Part shown: in pieces, positions 32,564 through 42,844 of the stretch
Layout of the letters: every line of letters starts with the position of its first letter
Numbering within the stretch: the first letter of the stretch is position 1
Assembly: GCA_021814005.1 (NCBI GenBank)
Contig: JAKAJC010000007.1
Span: forward strand, 1-51,027
Direction of reading: 5' to 3'
Length of the DNA stretch: 51,027 bases
From: Microcaldota archaeon
GTDB taxonomy: Archaea; Micrarchaeota; Micrarchaeia; Anstonellales; Anstonellaceae
Made by a program: the position numbers and the translations under genes
Notes under the pieces: generated by a model
Databases searched by the model: none
The model's input: the letters and a program-made list of their open reading frames with translations, nothing else
What the model was told of the DNA's origin: nothing

Positions 32564-33556
32564 TCAGGCCTTTTCGTACCTGTCGAAATAACGGGAATAC
32601 CACTTAATCGTTTCCTTCAAGCCCTCTTCCAGCCCGTACTGGGCCTTCCACCCAAGAATCTCGCGCGCCTTTTTGGCCGAGAGGTGCTGGGCGCGGATTT
32701 CATGCACCGGCTTGTTTTCGATAATTGGCGTGATTTTTGTCTTGCCCATGAGCTTGGCGATGAGCTCCACCAGTTCGAGCACGTTCTTCTGCGTTTCGTT
32801 TGAGAAATTGAACGCCTCTCCCTTCATTTTTGGATTGTATTTTTCGGCCAGTGTGAGATAAGCCGACACCGCGTCCTTGACATAAATATAATCGCGAATC
32901 ATTTTGCCGTCCGAGCGCACAATTGGCCTCTCGTTGTTGCGCAGAAGTTTGATGGTGCCCGGCACTATGCGGTTGAAATTGAGGTCTCCGCCGCCGAAGA
33001 AATTGCCGCACCTGCTTATCGTGACCGGCAAGCCGTAGGTCTGGGCATAAGTCTGCGCGATGAGGTCGGCGCAGCTCTTGGAGCAGTCGTACGGGTGGCG
33101 GCCCTGCAATGCCATGTCCTCGGTGTATGGAAGATTTTCATGCTCGCCATAAGCTTTGTCTGATGATGCCACCACTATGTTTGCAATCTCTTTCTCATGG
33201 ACGCGGCAGGCTTCCAAAAGATTCCACGTGCCGCGGATGTTTGCCTCGAAAGTGGGAAGTGGCGAGCGGTTGGCCTGCGGAACCAGAGTCTGCGCGCCCA
33301 GATGGAATACAACCTGCGGTTCGTATTCGTTGATGGTGCGTTCCAGAACCCAATAATCTTCCAGCGAGCCCCTCACGCAGCGGACGCGCTTGTCAAAACC
33401 CTCATCCAAAAAACGTGAGCCTGGCACATGGTCGCGCACAAGGCAGACCGGCTCGGCTCCGCGCTCCAGCAGCTCTTCGACCAGCCAGGAGCCGACCAGC
33501 CCGCTGGCGCCGGTGACGAGCGCGCGCTTGCCTTTCCAAAATGCTGAAGAAGCCAT
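32564..33556 (-). CDS. rfbG: CDP-glucose 4,6-dehydratase-like SDR
   Basis: The 330-residue extended SDR has KRALVTGASGLVGSWLVEEL, the active-site SSDKAYGEHE (family form SSDKxY), PYDCSKSCADL (Tyr/Lys) and RIVPGTIKLLRNNERPIVRSDG, the last typical of RfbG. It should convert CDP-glucose to CDP-4-keto-6-deoxyglucose. The ATG at 33556 has AGGTG 5 nt upstream and overlaps the rfbF end by a few nucleotides short of it. The pairing with RfbF and RfbH supports the call. Confidence 0.9.
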   Translation of the reverse strand: MASSAFWKGKRALVTGASGLVGSWLVEELLERGAEPVCLVRDHVPGSRFLDEGFDKRVRCVRGSLEDYWVLERTINEYEPQVVFHLGAQTLVPQANRSPLPTFEANIRGTWNLLEACRVHEKEIANIVVASSDKAYGEHENLPYTEDMALQGRHPYDCSKSCADLIAQTYAQTYGLPVTISRCGNFFGGGDLNFNRIVPGTIKLLRNNERPIVRSDGKMIRDYIYVKDAVSAYLTLAEKYNPKMKGEAFNFSNETQKNVLELVELIAKLMGKTKITPIIENKPVHEIRAQHLSAKKAREILGWKAQYGLEEGLKETIKWYSRYFDRYEKA

Positions 33557-33564
33557 AGCCGCAC

Positions 33565-34362
33565 CTACCATATTCTCCAGGGCACGTGCCCCGAATCCCA
33601 CATCCGGTTGAGGTCCAGATAATCTTTGTAAGTGTCCATCATGTGCCAGAATCCCTCGTATTTGTAAATTCCAAGCTGGCCCTCCGATGCGAGGCGGCCC
33701 AGCGGCTCGCGCTCAATCATGCAGCTCTCGTCGTCTTTTATCCAGTCGAACATCTCTTTTTTGAAAACATAATATCCGGCATTGACATATTCGTCGATTT
33801 TGGGCTTCTCGCGGAACCGGATGACCTTGTCGCCGTCCAAATCCATCAGCCCGAACCGGCTTGGGGGGCGCACGCCCGTGAGCACTCCGATGCGGCCGCT
33901 CTTGGCATGGAAATCGGCCAGCGTGCTGATGTTGATGTCCGACACTCCGTCGCCATACGCGACCATGAATCGGTCGGTGTCAACATATTTCTGGATGCGC
34001 TTGATGCGCGCCCCGGTCTGGGATTTGAGGCCGGTGTCGGCGAATGTGATGGTCCAGTCGTCCTCGGGCCCAAGGCGGTGAATCTGGTCTTCCTGTCGCC
34101 TGCCCATGCGGAGCGTCAAATCGTTGGACATGAGGTCGGAGTGGAGGAAATACTCCTTGATGCTCTCGCCTTTGTAGCCGAGGCACAGAATGAAGCGTTT
34201 GAACCCGAATTTCGAGTAGCCCTTCATTATGTGCCAGATAATCGGCTTGCCTCCGACCGTGACCATGGGCTTGGGCTTGAATTCGGTCTCCTCGCGCAAG
34301 CGGGTGCCCTCACCCCCGCACAAGATGACCACTGGAATGTCACTGGGTTTCTCTCCTCCCAT
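33565..34362 (-). CDS. rfbF: Glucose-1-phosphate cytidylyltransferase
   Basis: RfbF makes CDP-glucose from CTP and glucose-1-phosphate. The 265 residues include the nucleotidyltransferase signature VVILCGGEGTRLREETEFKPKPMV, IIWHIMKGYSKFGFKRFILCLGY, FMVAYGDGVSDINI (metal Asp), and GYYVFKKEMFDWI. The ATG at 34362 gives the expected N terminus; the frame stays open far upstream only because it overlaps rfbH. It is the first gene of a six-gene minus-strand operon. Confidence 0.96.
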   Translation of the reverse strand: MGGEKPSDIPVVILCGGEGTRLREETEFKPKPMVTVGGKPIIWHIMKGYSKFGFKRFILCLGYKGESIKEYFLHSDLMSNDLTLRMGRRQEDQIHRLGPEDDWTITFADTGLKSQTGARIKRIQKYVDTDRFMVAYGDGVSDINISTLADFHAKSGRIGVLTGVRPPSRFGLMDLDGDKVIRFREKPKIDEYVNAGYYVFKKEMFDWIKDDESCMIEREPLGRLASEGQLGIYKYEGFWHMMDTYKDYLDLNRMWDSGHVPWRIW

Positions 34363-34416
34363 GACGCTATTGGGCCGTCTGTAACTTTTAAGGATTTGGT
34401 TGCCTAATGCTATCCT
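34363..34416. promoter_or_regulatory. Bidirectional 54-bp promoter (rfbF / rfbH)
   Basis: CTTTTAAG (34385-34392) lies midway between the divergent ATGs, 26.5 and 28.5 bp from each. It reads as a TATA-like box on both strands, so rfbH and the rfbF operon would be co-regulated and leaderless. Confidence 0.65.
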
Positions 34417-35745
34417 ATGCCCGATGCGAAACCAGACGCCCATCAACTGCGCCGGCAGATTCTGGACCTCACCCGCCAGTTCTACGCGCAGGCGCACAAA
34501 CCGGCACCGTATAAGCAGGGCGGCAAAATACCCTATGCAGGCCGCGTTTTTGACGAGAACGAGCTCGTCTCGCTGGTCGACTCCTCCCTGGATTTCTGGC
34601 TCACGGCCGGGCGTTTCAGCGCCCGCTTCGAGAAAGAGCTGGCGGCCTACACCCATCACAAGCATGCGCTCTTTGTCAATTCCGGCTCGTCTGCCAATCT
34701 GGTGGCTCTCTCCGCCCTCACCTCCCCGCTCATGGGGTCCCGCCGGATTCGGGCCGGGGACGAAGTCATCACCTGCGCCGCCTCTTTTCCCACCACTGTC
34801 AATCCAATCCTGCAAAACGGCGCAGTTCCTGTCTTTCTTGATGCTGAGGTCGGCACCTACAACATGGATTTGAGCCGTCTGGAGGAGGCGCTCAGCGACA
34901 AGTCGCGCGCCGTGATGGCGGCGCACTGCCTCGGCAACCCGTTTGATTTGGACAAGCTTGTTTCATTCTGCAAAAAGCACGAGCTGTTTTTAGTGGAGGA
35001 CTGCTGCGATGCGCTGGGCGCGACCTGGGACGGGAAACTGGTCGGCACTTACGGCGATGTCGCGACACTCTCATTCTACCCCGCCCATCATATTACGACT
35101 GGTGAGGGCGGGGCAGTGCTCACATCCAGCGCCCTCATCAAACGCGCGGCCGAATCCATGCGCGACTGGGGCCGCGACTGCTGGTGCGTTCCCGGCGCTG
35201 ACAACACCTGCGGCAAGCGCTTCGGCTGGCAGCTTGGCGATTTGCCGTTCGGCTATGACCACAAATACACCTATTCGCACGTGGGTTACAATCTCAAGGC
35301 AAGCGACATGCAGGCGGCGGTGGGCTGCGAGCAGCTCAAAAAAGCCGACGCATTTGTGGCCGCCCGCCGCAAAAACCACGCCTATCTTCTCAAAGCCCTT
35401 AGTGCGTATGACTCATACTTCATTCTCCCGCGCTCGCTTCCCAAGGCAAATCCATCGCCGTTCGGTTTCGTGCTCACCGTGCGCGAGGACGCGGGTTTCA
35501 CACGCAACGAAATCACGGCACATCTGGAAAAATCGGGCATTGCCACGCGTCTTTTGTTTGCCGGCAACATCCTCAAGCAGCCGGCCTACCGCGGAACAAA
35601 GCACCGCGTGGTTGGCGAATTGAGGGGCGCAGACCAGATAATGAACAACTCGTTCTGGGTTGGCGTTTATCCCGGCCTTGGGCAGGCGCAACTGGATTTC
35701 ATGATAGAGCGCATCAGCTCGTTTGTCAAGCAGAAGAAAAATTAG
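34417..35745 (+). CDS. rfbH: CDP-4-keto-6-deoxyglucose-3-dehydratase (E1)
   Basis: RfbH removes the C3 hydroxyl from CDP-4-keto-6-deoxyglucose using PMP and an iron-sulfur centre. The 442-residue protein has [12 protein letters not shown] (His 224/225) where ordinary aminotransferases have the PLP lysine. It also has cysteines at 197, 255, 257 and 265, matching the E1 spacing C-x57-C-x1-C-x7-C for a [2Fe-2S] cluster. Its usual reductase partner (E3, RfbI) is not in the window. It is transcribed divergently from rfbF-rfbG, completing the trunk to CDP-3,6-dideoxyhexoses. Confidence 0.96.
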   Translation: MPDAKPDAHQLRRQILDLTRQFYAQAHKPAPYKQGGKIPYAGRVFDENELVSLVDSSLDFWLTAGRFSARFEKELAAYTHHKHALFVNSGSSANLVALSALTSPLMGSRRIRAGDEVITCAASFPTTVNPILQNGAVPVFLDAEVGTYNMDLSRLEEALSDKSRAVMAAHCLGNPFDLDKLVSFCKKHELFLVEDCCDALGATWDGKLVGTYGDVATLSFYPAHHITTGEGGAVLTSSALIKRAAESMRDWGRDCWCVPGADNTCGKRFGWQLGDLPFGYDHKYTYSHVGYNLKASDMQAAVGCEQLKKADAFVAARRKNHAYLLKALSAYDSYFILPRSLPKANPSPFGFVLTVREDAGFTRNEITAHLEKSGIATRLLFAGNILKQPAYRGTKHRVVGELRGADQIMNNSFWVGVYPGLGQAQLDFMIERISSFVKQKKN

Positions 35746-35773
35746 CGCAAAAGAATTGGCGCAGCGCAGTTGT

Positions 35774-36766
35774 TTATTTCGAGTGTTTGCCCAATTTTTT
35801 CCAGAAAATCGGCCAAGTCGCCCGGCATCCCAGCACTTTTTTTCTTCCAGCCCCGCCCGCATGCTCATCAATTTGAACCGGCGTCAGCAGGCCGGGCAAA
35901 ATGCCGCGCAGAATGGCCCAAGAAACTGCCGGGCGCAGCTTGAGAAGCATCCCAAATGCCAGCGCAAGTGAAAACAGCGTGCACGCGCCCATCAGCCAGA
36001 ATTTTCGAATCCCTTTCTCGTTTTTTCGCACTGTCCACAGCCGGTTGCGCGCGGTCTGGTAATATGGGAACGGCCGCCCTGGGAACGGCTTGTATTTGTG
36101 CAAAATGATTGAGGACGGCACCATCCACGTCGAAATCCCGCGGTTCGCCGCCCTCCAGCCCAAGTCAAGGTCTTCGTCATACATGAAAAATGATTTGTCA
36201 AATCCGCCCAAATTCTCAAACACCTCGCGCGAGATTAGAAACGAGCAGCCGGTCGGGGCCAGGAGTTCCAATTCTTGCGAATATGCATCTGCACTCTCCC
36301 CGTCTCCAACCGAGCCAGAAAAGCCCCACGCGCTCATGAAGAGTCCGACAGAATTTACAATCTGCGGCCTGTCAGCCAGCAGAACTTTGGAGCACGCGAC
36401 AACATCAAATCCAGCCGCCTTCTTCTCATCTGCAAATTTCACCAGATTCGAGAGCCAGTCGGCCTGCGCAACCGTGTCTGGATTGACTATGAGCAGGTAT
36501 CGGCCCAGCGCTGATTCAGCCCCAAAATCATTCCCGCCCGCATACCCTGTGTTTGACGGGCTTGAAACAACGCGCACCTGCGGAAAATTTGTTTTGACAA
36601 AATCAGCAGAGCCGTCGCTTGAGGCATTGTCAATGTAGAGCACCTCGAATTCTGCTCCGCGCTGGGCCAGAATGGAGCTGAGGCATTCTGCAAGATATCC
36701 CAAATTGTTGTATCCCAGCACCAAAACCGAAACATCGGGCTTGGGAGCGGGCTTGGATGACGCCAT
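35774..36766 (-). CDS. Glycosyltransferase family 2 with membrane segment
   Basis: The 330-residue protein is a GT-A transferase of the rhamnosyltransferase-like group: VSVLVLGYNNLGYLAECLSS, EVLYIDNASSDGSADFV, YLLIVNPDTVAQADWL (DxD equivalent NPD), and FMYDEDLDLGWRAANRG. A hydrophobic stretch (FWLMGACTLFSLALAFGMLL) near residues 265-285 should anchor it. The ATG at 36766 is 27 bp from a TATA box shared with rmlA. Proximity to the rml operon makes rhamnose transfer plausible. Confidence 0.92.
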   Translation of the reverse strand: MASSKPAPKPDVSVLVLGYNNLGYLAECLSSILAQRGAEFEVLYIDNASSDGSADFVKTNFPQVRVVSSPSNTGYAGGNDFGAESALGRYLLIVNPDTVAQADWLSNLVKFADEKKAAGFDVVACSKVLLADRPQIVNSVGLFMSAWGFSGSVGDGESADAYSQELELLAPTGCSFLISREVFENLGGFDKSFFMYDEDLDLGWRAANRGISTWMVPSSIILHKYKPFPGRPFPYYQTARNRLWTVRKNEKGIRKFWLMGACTLFSLALAFGMLLKLRPAVSWAILRGILPGLLTPVQIDEHAGGAGRKKVLGCRATWPIFWKKLGKHSK

Positions 36767-36818
36767 ATATTCATGATTGGTGGGGAGTTTTTTATAGTAT
36801 GAACACCCAATCTCATCC
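36767..36818. promoter_or_regulatory. Bidirectional 52-bp promoter (GT2 / rmlA)
   Basis: TTTTTATAG (36789-36796, CTATAAAAA on the other strand) is centred 26-27 bp from both divergent ATGs, predicting leaderless transcripts in both directions. Confidence 0.65.
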
Positions 36819-37547
36819 ATGAAAGGAGTCATTCTGGCCGGCGGCCTGGGCAGCCGGCTCATGCCGTGCACGCGCATCACAAACAAGCACCTGCTGCCGG
36901 TCTATGACCAGCCGATGGTGTATTACCCGATTCAGCTTTTGCGCTCGGCCCGCATTCATGACATCTTCGTGGTGACGGGGCCCGAGCATGTCGAGGATTT
37001 CAAGACCGTGCTTGGCGACGGGCATGAGCTTGGTGTAAAACTGATGTTCCGCACACAGGAAAAGCCGGGCGGAATTGCGCAGGCGCTCGGCCTCGCGCGC
37101 GAATTTGTCGGCAGCGAGAAATTCGCCGTTGTTTTGGGCGACAACATTTTCGAGCACGACCTCGGGCCTGACATCGCGAATTTCGAGTCGTCGGACATGG
37201 AGGCGTTTCTGTTTCTAAAAGAAGTCGGGGACGCGCAGCGTTTTGGCGTGGCGGAAGTTAAGGATAACAAAATCGTCTCGATTGAGGAAAAGCCAAAAAA
37301 GCCCAAGTCAAATCTTGCGGTCACCGGCCTCTATCTCTACGACGCCAAGTCGGTGTTCGGAGTCATCGCGAACCTCAAGCCGTCCGGGCGCGGCGAGCTG
37401 GAAATCACCGATGTCAACAACCATTACGTGAAAAAAGGAACCTGCGGCTTCACCCAAGTCAAGGGCGACTGGAGCGATGCCGGCACGTTCGAGTCGCTCT
37501 TTCACGCCTCCAAGGTGGCCAGAAAGAAAAAGGGGCTGCGCGACTGA
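36819..37547 (+). CDS. rmlA: Glucose-1-phosphate thymidylyltransferase
   Basis: RmlA makes dTDP-glucose. The 242-residue protein has MKGVILAGGLGSRLMPCTR, NKHLLPVYDQPMVYYPIQLL, FAVVLGDNIFEHDL (metal Asp) and FTQVKGDWSDAGTFESL. It is shorter than the enteric enzyme of about 290 residues, as usual for archaeal forms. It heads the rmlABCD operon. Confidence 0.95.
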   Translation: MKGVILAGGLGSRLMPCTRITNKHLLPVYDQPMVYYPIQLLRSARIHDIFVVTGPEHVEDFKTVLGDGHELGVKLMFRTQEKPGGIAQALGLAREFVGSEKFAVVLGDNIFEHDLGPDIANFESSDMEAFLFLKEVGDAQRFGVAEVKDNKIVSIEEKPKKPKSNLAVTGLYLYDAKSVFGVIANLKPSGRGELEITDVNNHYVKKGTCGFTQVKGDWSDAGTFESLFHASKVARKKKGLRD

Positions 37548-37565
37548 AATCTTTAGGGGATTGTC

Positions 37566-38525
37566 ATGAAACTTCTCGTAACCGGCGGCTGCGGATTTAT
37601 CGGCAGCCACTTCATCCACCTCGCGCTCGCCAAAGACGCTGGCACGAGCATTGTCAATCTCGACAAACTGACTTACGCCGGCAGACCGGAAAACGTCGCA
37701 GACCTCAAAAACGAGCCGCGCTACAAATTTGTCAAAGGCGACATATGCGATGCCGCGCTTGTGCGCAGGCTCGCCAAAGACGCGGACATCATCGTTCATT
37801 TCGCGGCCGAAACCCATGTCGACCGCTCCATTCTCTCGGCCGGAGAATTTGCCAAAACCGACGTGCTCGGCACCCAGACACTGCTCGAGGCGGCGCTGCA
37901 TTCCGGCCACGAGCGGTTTTTCCACATCTCCACCGACGAGGTTTACGGCAGCCGCAAATCAGGCTATTTCAAAGAAGATGACAAGCTGGAGCCGAACTCG
38001 CCCTATTCCGCCTCCAAGGCCGGTGCGGAAATGATGGTGCGCGCCTACGAGCATACCTACGGGCTGAAAAACACAATCACGCGCAGCTCCAACAACTACG
38101 GACCAAACCAGCACCCCGAAAAGTTCATTCCGCGCGCGATTACAAATCTTTTGCGCGCGCGCCAAATCCCGATTTACGGCACTGGAGAGCAGGTGCGCGA
38201 CTGGATTCACGTGCGCGACAACTGCGAAGCCATCTGGATGCTTCTGGAGAAAAAACATCTCGGCATATTCAATGTCGGCATGATGGACGGGCAGACCAAC
38301 ATTTCCATTGCAAAGCGCCTGCTTGCCCTCACCGGCCGCGACGAAACTTCACTCAAGTATGTTGAGGACCGCAAGGGCCACGACTTCCGCTACGCGATTG
38401 ACACTTCCAAACTGCGCGCGGCCGGCTGGAAGCCGCAAGTTAATCTTGACGCCGGCCTCAAGGAAACGGTCGCATGGTACCGCGCCAACCAAAAATGGTG
38501 GGAGCCGGCAGTCATCGACAAATAA
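37566..38525 (+). CDS. rmlB: dTDP-glucose 4,6-dehydratase
   Basis: RmlB makes dTDP-4-keto-6-deoxyglucose. The 319 residues have MKLLVTGGCGFIGSHFIHLA, ETHVDRSI, HISTDEVYGS (catalytic Thr-Asp-Glu), PYSASKAGAEMMV (Tyr/Lys), and RSSNNYGPNQHPEKFIPRAI. All catalytic residues are present. It starts 18 nt after rmlA. Confidence 0.97.
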   Translation: MKLLVTGGCGFIGSHFIHLALAKDAGTSIVNLDKLTYAGRPENVADLKNEPRYKFVKGDICDAALVRRLAKDADIIVHFAAETHVDRSILSAGEFAKTDVLGTQTLLEAALHSGHERFFHISTDEVYGSRKSGYFKEDDKLEPNSPYSASKAGAEMMVRAYEHTYGLKNTITRSSNNYGPNQHPEKFIPRAITNLLRARQIPIYGTGEQVRDWIHVRDNCEAIWMLLEKKHLGIFNVGMMDGQTNISIAKRLLALTGRDETSLKYVEDRKGHDFRYAIDTSKLRAAGWKPQVNLDAGLKETVAWYRANQKWWEPAVIDK

Positions 38526-38556
38526 TAGAGATTTTGCTTATCGGAGGTAAAATTGC

Positions 38557-39117
38557 ATGGTCGATCAAGTGAACCGCATCCAGAAGCTGCCACTGGCCGG
38601 CGCGCTGCGCATCCAGACACTGTCTTTTCCAGACCCGCGCGGCTCGTTTAATGTGGTGCTCACCGGCCCCACTTTGGAGCAGAACGGCGTGCACTTTGAT
38701 TTGAAAATGGAATTCCGCTCGGTGTCGAAAAAAGGCGTGCTGCGCGGCCTGCATTATCAGGCGGGCGAGCATGCGCAGGCCAAACTCGTTTCCTGCACCT
38801 GGGGCGAGGCGTATGATGTGCTTGTGGATTTGAGAAAAAGCTCGCCAACATTCGGGAAATGGACCGGCGTGCATCTGCGCGCGCAGGACGGGCAGACGCT
38901 CTACATCCCGCGCGGATTTGCGCACGGCTATCTGGCGCTCTCACAAGAGGCAGAGCTTCATTACATGGCAGACAACATGTACGAGCCGTCAGCCGAGCGG
39001 GGCGTGCATTATGCAGACCCCGAGCTGAAAATCGACTGGCCGATTAAAACGCCCCCTCTTCTTTCCAAGCGCGACATGATTTGGCCCACTTGGAGCAAGT
39101 GCGAGAAATTCGAGTGA
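38557..39117 (+). CDS. rmlC: dTDP-4-dehydrorhamnose 3,5-epimerase
   Basis: RmlC epimerises dTDP-4-keto-6-deoxyglucose at C3 and C5. The 186-residue cupin has PRGSFNVVLTG, SKKGVLRGLHYQAGEHAQAKLVSC with the catalytic His, and YIPRGFAHGYLALSQEAELHY. The ATG follows a strong GGAGGT Shine-Dalgarno, one of the few classic ones in this island. Confidence 0.95.
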   Translation: MVDQVNRIQKLPLAGALRIQTLSFPDPRGSFNVVLTGPTLEQNGVHFDLKMEFRSVSKKGVLRGLHYQAGEHAQAKLVSCTWGEAYDVLVDLRKSSPTFGKWTGVHLRAQDGQTLYIPRGFAHGYLALSQEAELHYMADNMYEPSAERGVHYADPELKIDWPIKTPPLLSKRDMIWPTWSKCEKFE

Positions 39118-39132
39118 GCCTGTGGTGAGCAT

Positions 39133-40023
39133 TTGAAAATTTTGGTGACAGGGGCCAGCGGCGTGGTGGGCTTGGAGCTCAGCCGCAGGCTGGCGGCCGC
39201 AGGCCATGAGCTGAGCGCCGCCTATCTGGACCATCCGCTGCAAGAATTCGCGCCTCTAAAACTTGATATTCTAAACGAGCGCAGCGTGCAGGCGGCTTTT
39301 GACACAATCCGCCCCGACTGGGTCATTCACTGCGCCGCCATGACAAACGTGGACGAGTGCGAGCGCCATCCGGCTCAGGCCATGGAAATAAACGCAAATG
39401 CGAGCGGGCGTCTGGCCCGCGCCGCGGCCGCGCACGGCGCGCGTTTTGCCTACATCTCAACTTCATTTGTATTCGGAAATCATCCCGCCGGCTTAAGACT
39501 TGACGAGACTGCAGTTGCCGACCCCATAAATGAATATGGCAAAAGCAAACTGGAGGGCGAGCGCCAGACTGCCGCGGCAAGTGCGGAGCATCTCATCCTG
39601 CGCATCGACCAGCCCTACGGCTGGACGCCGGCCTGGCAGAAAACAAACATGGTGAAGCGCACATTGGAGCAATTCGCGGCCGGCCGGCCTTTCTCTGTTT
39701 TTAACGACTGGTACAATCAGCCGACCTTTCTTTCGAATTTCGCACAGGTCTGCCAGGCGCTCATAGAAACCGATTCGCGCGGCATTTTCCACTGCGCCGG
39801 CGCCGACCATCTTTCGCGCTATGAATGGGCTTTGCGCATCGGCAAGATTTTCGGCCTCGACACCGGCCTTGTGTCTCAGAACACGTCGGCATCAATGAAT
39901 TTCCCGGCCCGCAGGCCGAATGTTGCGCTCGACTGCCGGGCGGCCGAGAAGCGCACCGGAATGCGCATGGCCGGCGTTGACGAGGGCCTCAAGCAGATGA
40001 AAAAGGAGCGCCGCGCAGACTGA
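39133..40023 (+). CDS. rmlD: dTDP-4-dehydrorhamnose reductase
   Basis: RmlD completes dTDP-L-rhamnose. The 296-residue SDR starts with TTG at 39133 (MKILVTGASGVVGLELSRRL) and has CAAMTNVDECE, FAYISTSFVFG, the YGKSKLEGE Tyr/Lys pair and LRIDQPYGW. It ends the rml operon, about 190 bp before the 16S 3' end on the other strand. Confidence 0.94.
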   Translation: MKILVTGASGVVGLELSRRLAAAGHELSAAYLDHPLQEFAPLKLDILNERSVQAAFDTIRPDWVIHCAAMTNVDECERHPAQAMEINANASGRLARAAAAHGARFAYISTSFVFGNHPAGLRLDETAVADPINEYGKSKLEGERQTAAASAEHLILRIDQPYGWTPAWQKTNMVKRTLEQFAAGRPFSVFNDWYNQPTFLSNFAQVCQALIETDSRGIFHCAGADHLSRYEWALRIGKIFGLDTGLVSQNTSASMNFPARRPNVALDCRAAEKRTGMRMAGVDEGLKQMKKERRAD

Positions 40024-40215
40024 ATAATTTCTTTCTTTTTTCAAAATCGAACTTTTCTGGCTCGCGCTAAGAATAGTAAAATTCGTACGCGATCAAGAAT
40101 AAACCCGAAGACATGTGTGAGTTTTGCTAAAGTCATCTCCTTTGCACTTGCTAGACGATCTCATTGATCGCTATCTATCTGTCCATACTCTATCTATGCG
40201 AATAGTTAGAGTTTT
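40024..40215 (-). other. 16S rRNA 3' trailer
   Basis: No gene is seen. The stretch holds the downstream arm of the 16S processing stem (ACGCGATCAAG, 40087-40097), which is the perfect inverse of CTTGATCGCGT at 41818-41828, and T-runs after rmlD (40026-40042). Confidence 0.7.
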
Positions 40216-41744
<1,529 letters not shown>

Positions 41745-42005
41745 GTTCTTGCAAAGTACAAAGAATTGAATTGACGAGAGGACCACGCTTAACTTTACGC
41801 ATGTCCTCGTTTAGTCACTTGATCGCGTGCGTCGAATCGAACAGGAGCCCGATTCCCATCCGAATCCCAAAAGAAAGCCAGATGAACAGGCCTAAGGGGT
41901 GTTCGTTATTTTCCAGCTCGAGTGCATGAATGCACCGAGTTGTCCGACGTGCGATGCAGACCCGTGGGGTCGCCTCGACGTGGTAGCGTATTACGATGCA
42001 ATGCA
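41745..42005 (-). other. 16S rRNA leader with processing stem arm
   Basis: The leader carries the upstream arm of the 16S processing stem (CTTGATCGCGT in plus orientation, 41818-41828, with a bulged continuation matching CGAAT) and a hairpin CGAGAGGAC/GTCCTCG at about 41775-41810. It starts at the promoter near 42006-42018. No protein gene is supported here. Confidence 0.65.
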
Positions 42006-42018
42006 AATATATAAAGGT
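42006..42018 (-). promoter_or_regulatory. 16S rRNA promoter (TATA box)
   Basis: CTTTATATAT on the minus strand predicts a start near 41985, about 240 nt before the mature 16S. Confidence 0.55.
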
Positions 42019-42241
42019 ATCCTCGATACGGCGAAGAAAGTGCGAAAAAGAAAAACAGCCGTCTTTGAGCATCTTTCATTTATCGTCGTAATTTTCTTTT
42101 TGGAATTTTTCGCGTGTTGTTTTGTGCTGCAAAAAAATCAGCGCAGCCGCCAAAACGCGCATACGCAGGGGTCTCGCTGCTTGTCTTCAATATTCTGTTT
42201 TTTCCGACTGCTTTATACTCTCTAACCCCAATATACTATAT

Positions 42242-42442
42242 ATGGGCGAAGAAGAAAAGCAAAAAACGATTGAGGCATGGAACAAGCACGTCATACTGAC
42301 AAACAGCAAACGCAAATACATGGGCTTCAGCTCCGACGCCGAGGCCGATTTCTGCGACCAGTTTAGAAACGGCGTTCTGGCGCACGACAAGCTGACGAAA
42401 AAAGAAAAACTCGAAATTCTGATTACGGCGAAACTGAAATAA
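42242..42442 (+). CDS. Small charged protein between the rRNA genes
   Basis: I do not recognise this 66-residue protein (MGEEEKQKTIEAWNKHVILT...). It is highly charged with predicted helices and no cysteine pair or membrane segment. The ATG at 42242 lies about 30 bp after TTTATA (42208-42213), consistent with a leaderless mRNA. It sits between the divergent 16S and 23S promoters. Upstream, 42019-42241 is AT-rich with no other gene. Coding status is moderate. Confidence 0.55.
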   Translation: MGEEEKQKTIEAWNKHVILTNSKRKYMGFSSDAEADFCDQFRNGVLAHDKLTKKEKLEILITAKLK

Positions 42443-42560
42443 AATTCAATTCAACATTCGATAAAATGCGATTCAACAAAATCTTCGTCGTATAATTCAA
42501 TTTAGCCCCGTAACGGCCTTTTGTCCGTTCTTTTTCACCCCGAGCCTCCGCCGTCGATAC

Positions 42561-42569
42561 CTTTAAATA
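42561..42569 (+). promoter_or_regulatory. 23S rRNA promoter (TATA box)
   Basis: CTTTAAATA with a C-rich upstream context lies about 280 bp before the mature 23S, predicting a start near 42590. Confidence 0.6.
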
Positions 42570-42589
42570 CCCTTCCAACCATAGCTCTA

Positions 42590-42844
42590 GCTACCCGTTT
42601 CGGCCGCACGTTAAGCGCCGACATCAGCGCCGGCCTGGTCCGGTTGCGATGAACACACTCACCCTTTAGCATGGGCCACCGAACTTGTAAGTTCACCAGA
42701 CGGCTGGGCTAAGAGGTGCAACGGGTGCGTCGAGGCCGCCTGGCCTCGACGAAGGATGCAAATGGCATTCATCCATCAAGCCCCTATCTTCCGTATTTGG
42801 GGTCCACATGGTCATGACGAGTAGGCAGCCAGACGGATTCCTGG
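42590..42844 (+). other. 23S rRNA leader
   Basis: The leader holds a perfect 9-bp hairpin GTCGAGGCC-gcct-GGCCTCGAC (42729-42750) and the 5' arm of the 23S processing stem, GTAGGCAGCCAGAC (42821-42834). That arm is the perfect inverse of GTCTGGCTGCCTAC at 45983-45996 and again at 46640-46653. No protein gene is seen. Confidence 0.7.

Noticed and set aside
35733-35775. Further gene-end duplication after rfbH (AAATTAGCGCA and GAATTGGCGCA).
   Set aside because: The match is short and imperfect, so it is not counted with the clear cases.
41815-42072. Minus-strand 85-residue frame in the 16S leader.
   Set aside because: It overlaps the rRNA promoter and processing arm; no ribosome site.
42585-42715. 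Possible 5S rRNA in the 23S leader (ACCCG ... GTTAAGC elements and pairing ends CTCTAGCT/GGCTAAGAG).
   Set aside because: GTTAAGC falls only about 25 nt from the 5' end rather than about 50, loop C is too short, and no helix IV/V or loop E pattern is seen.
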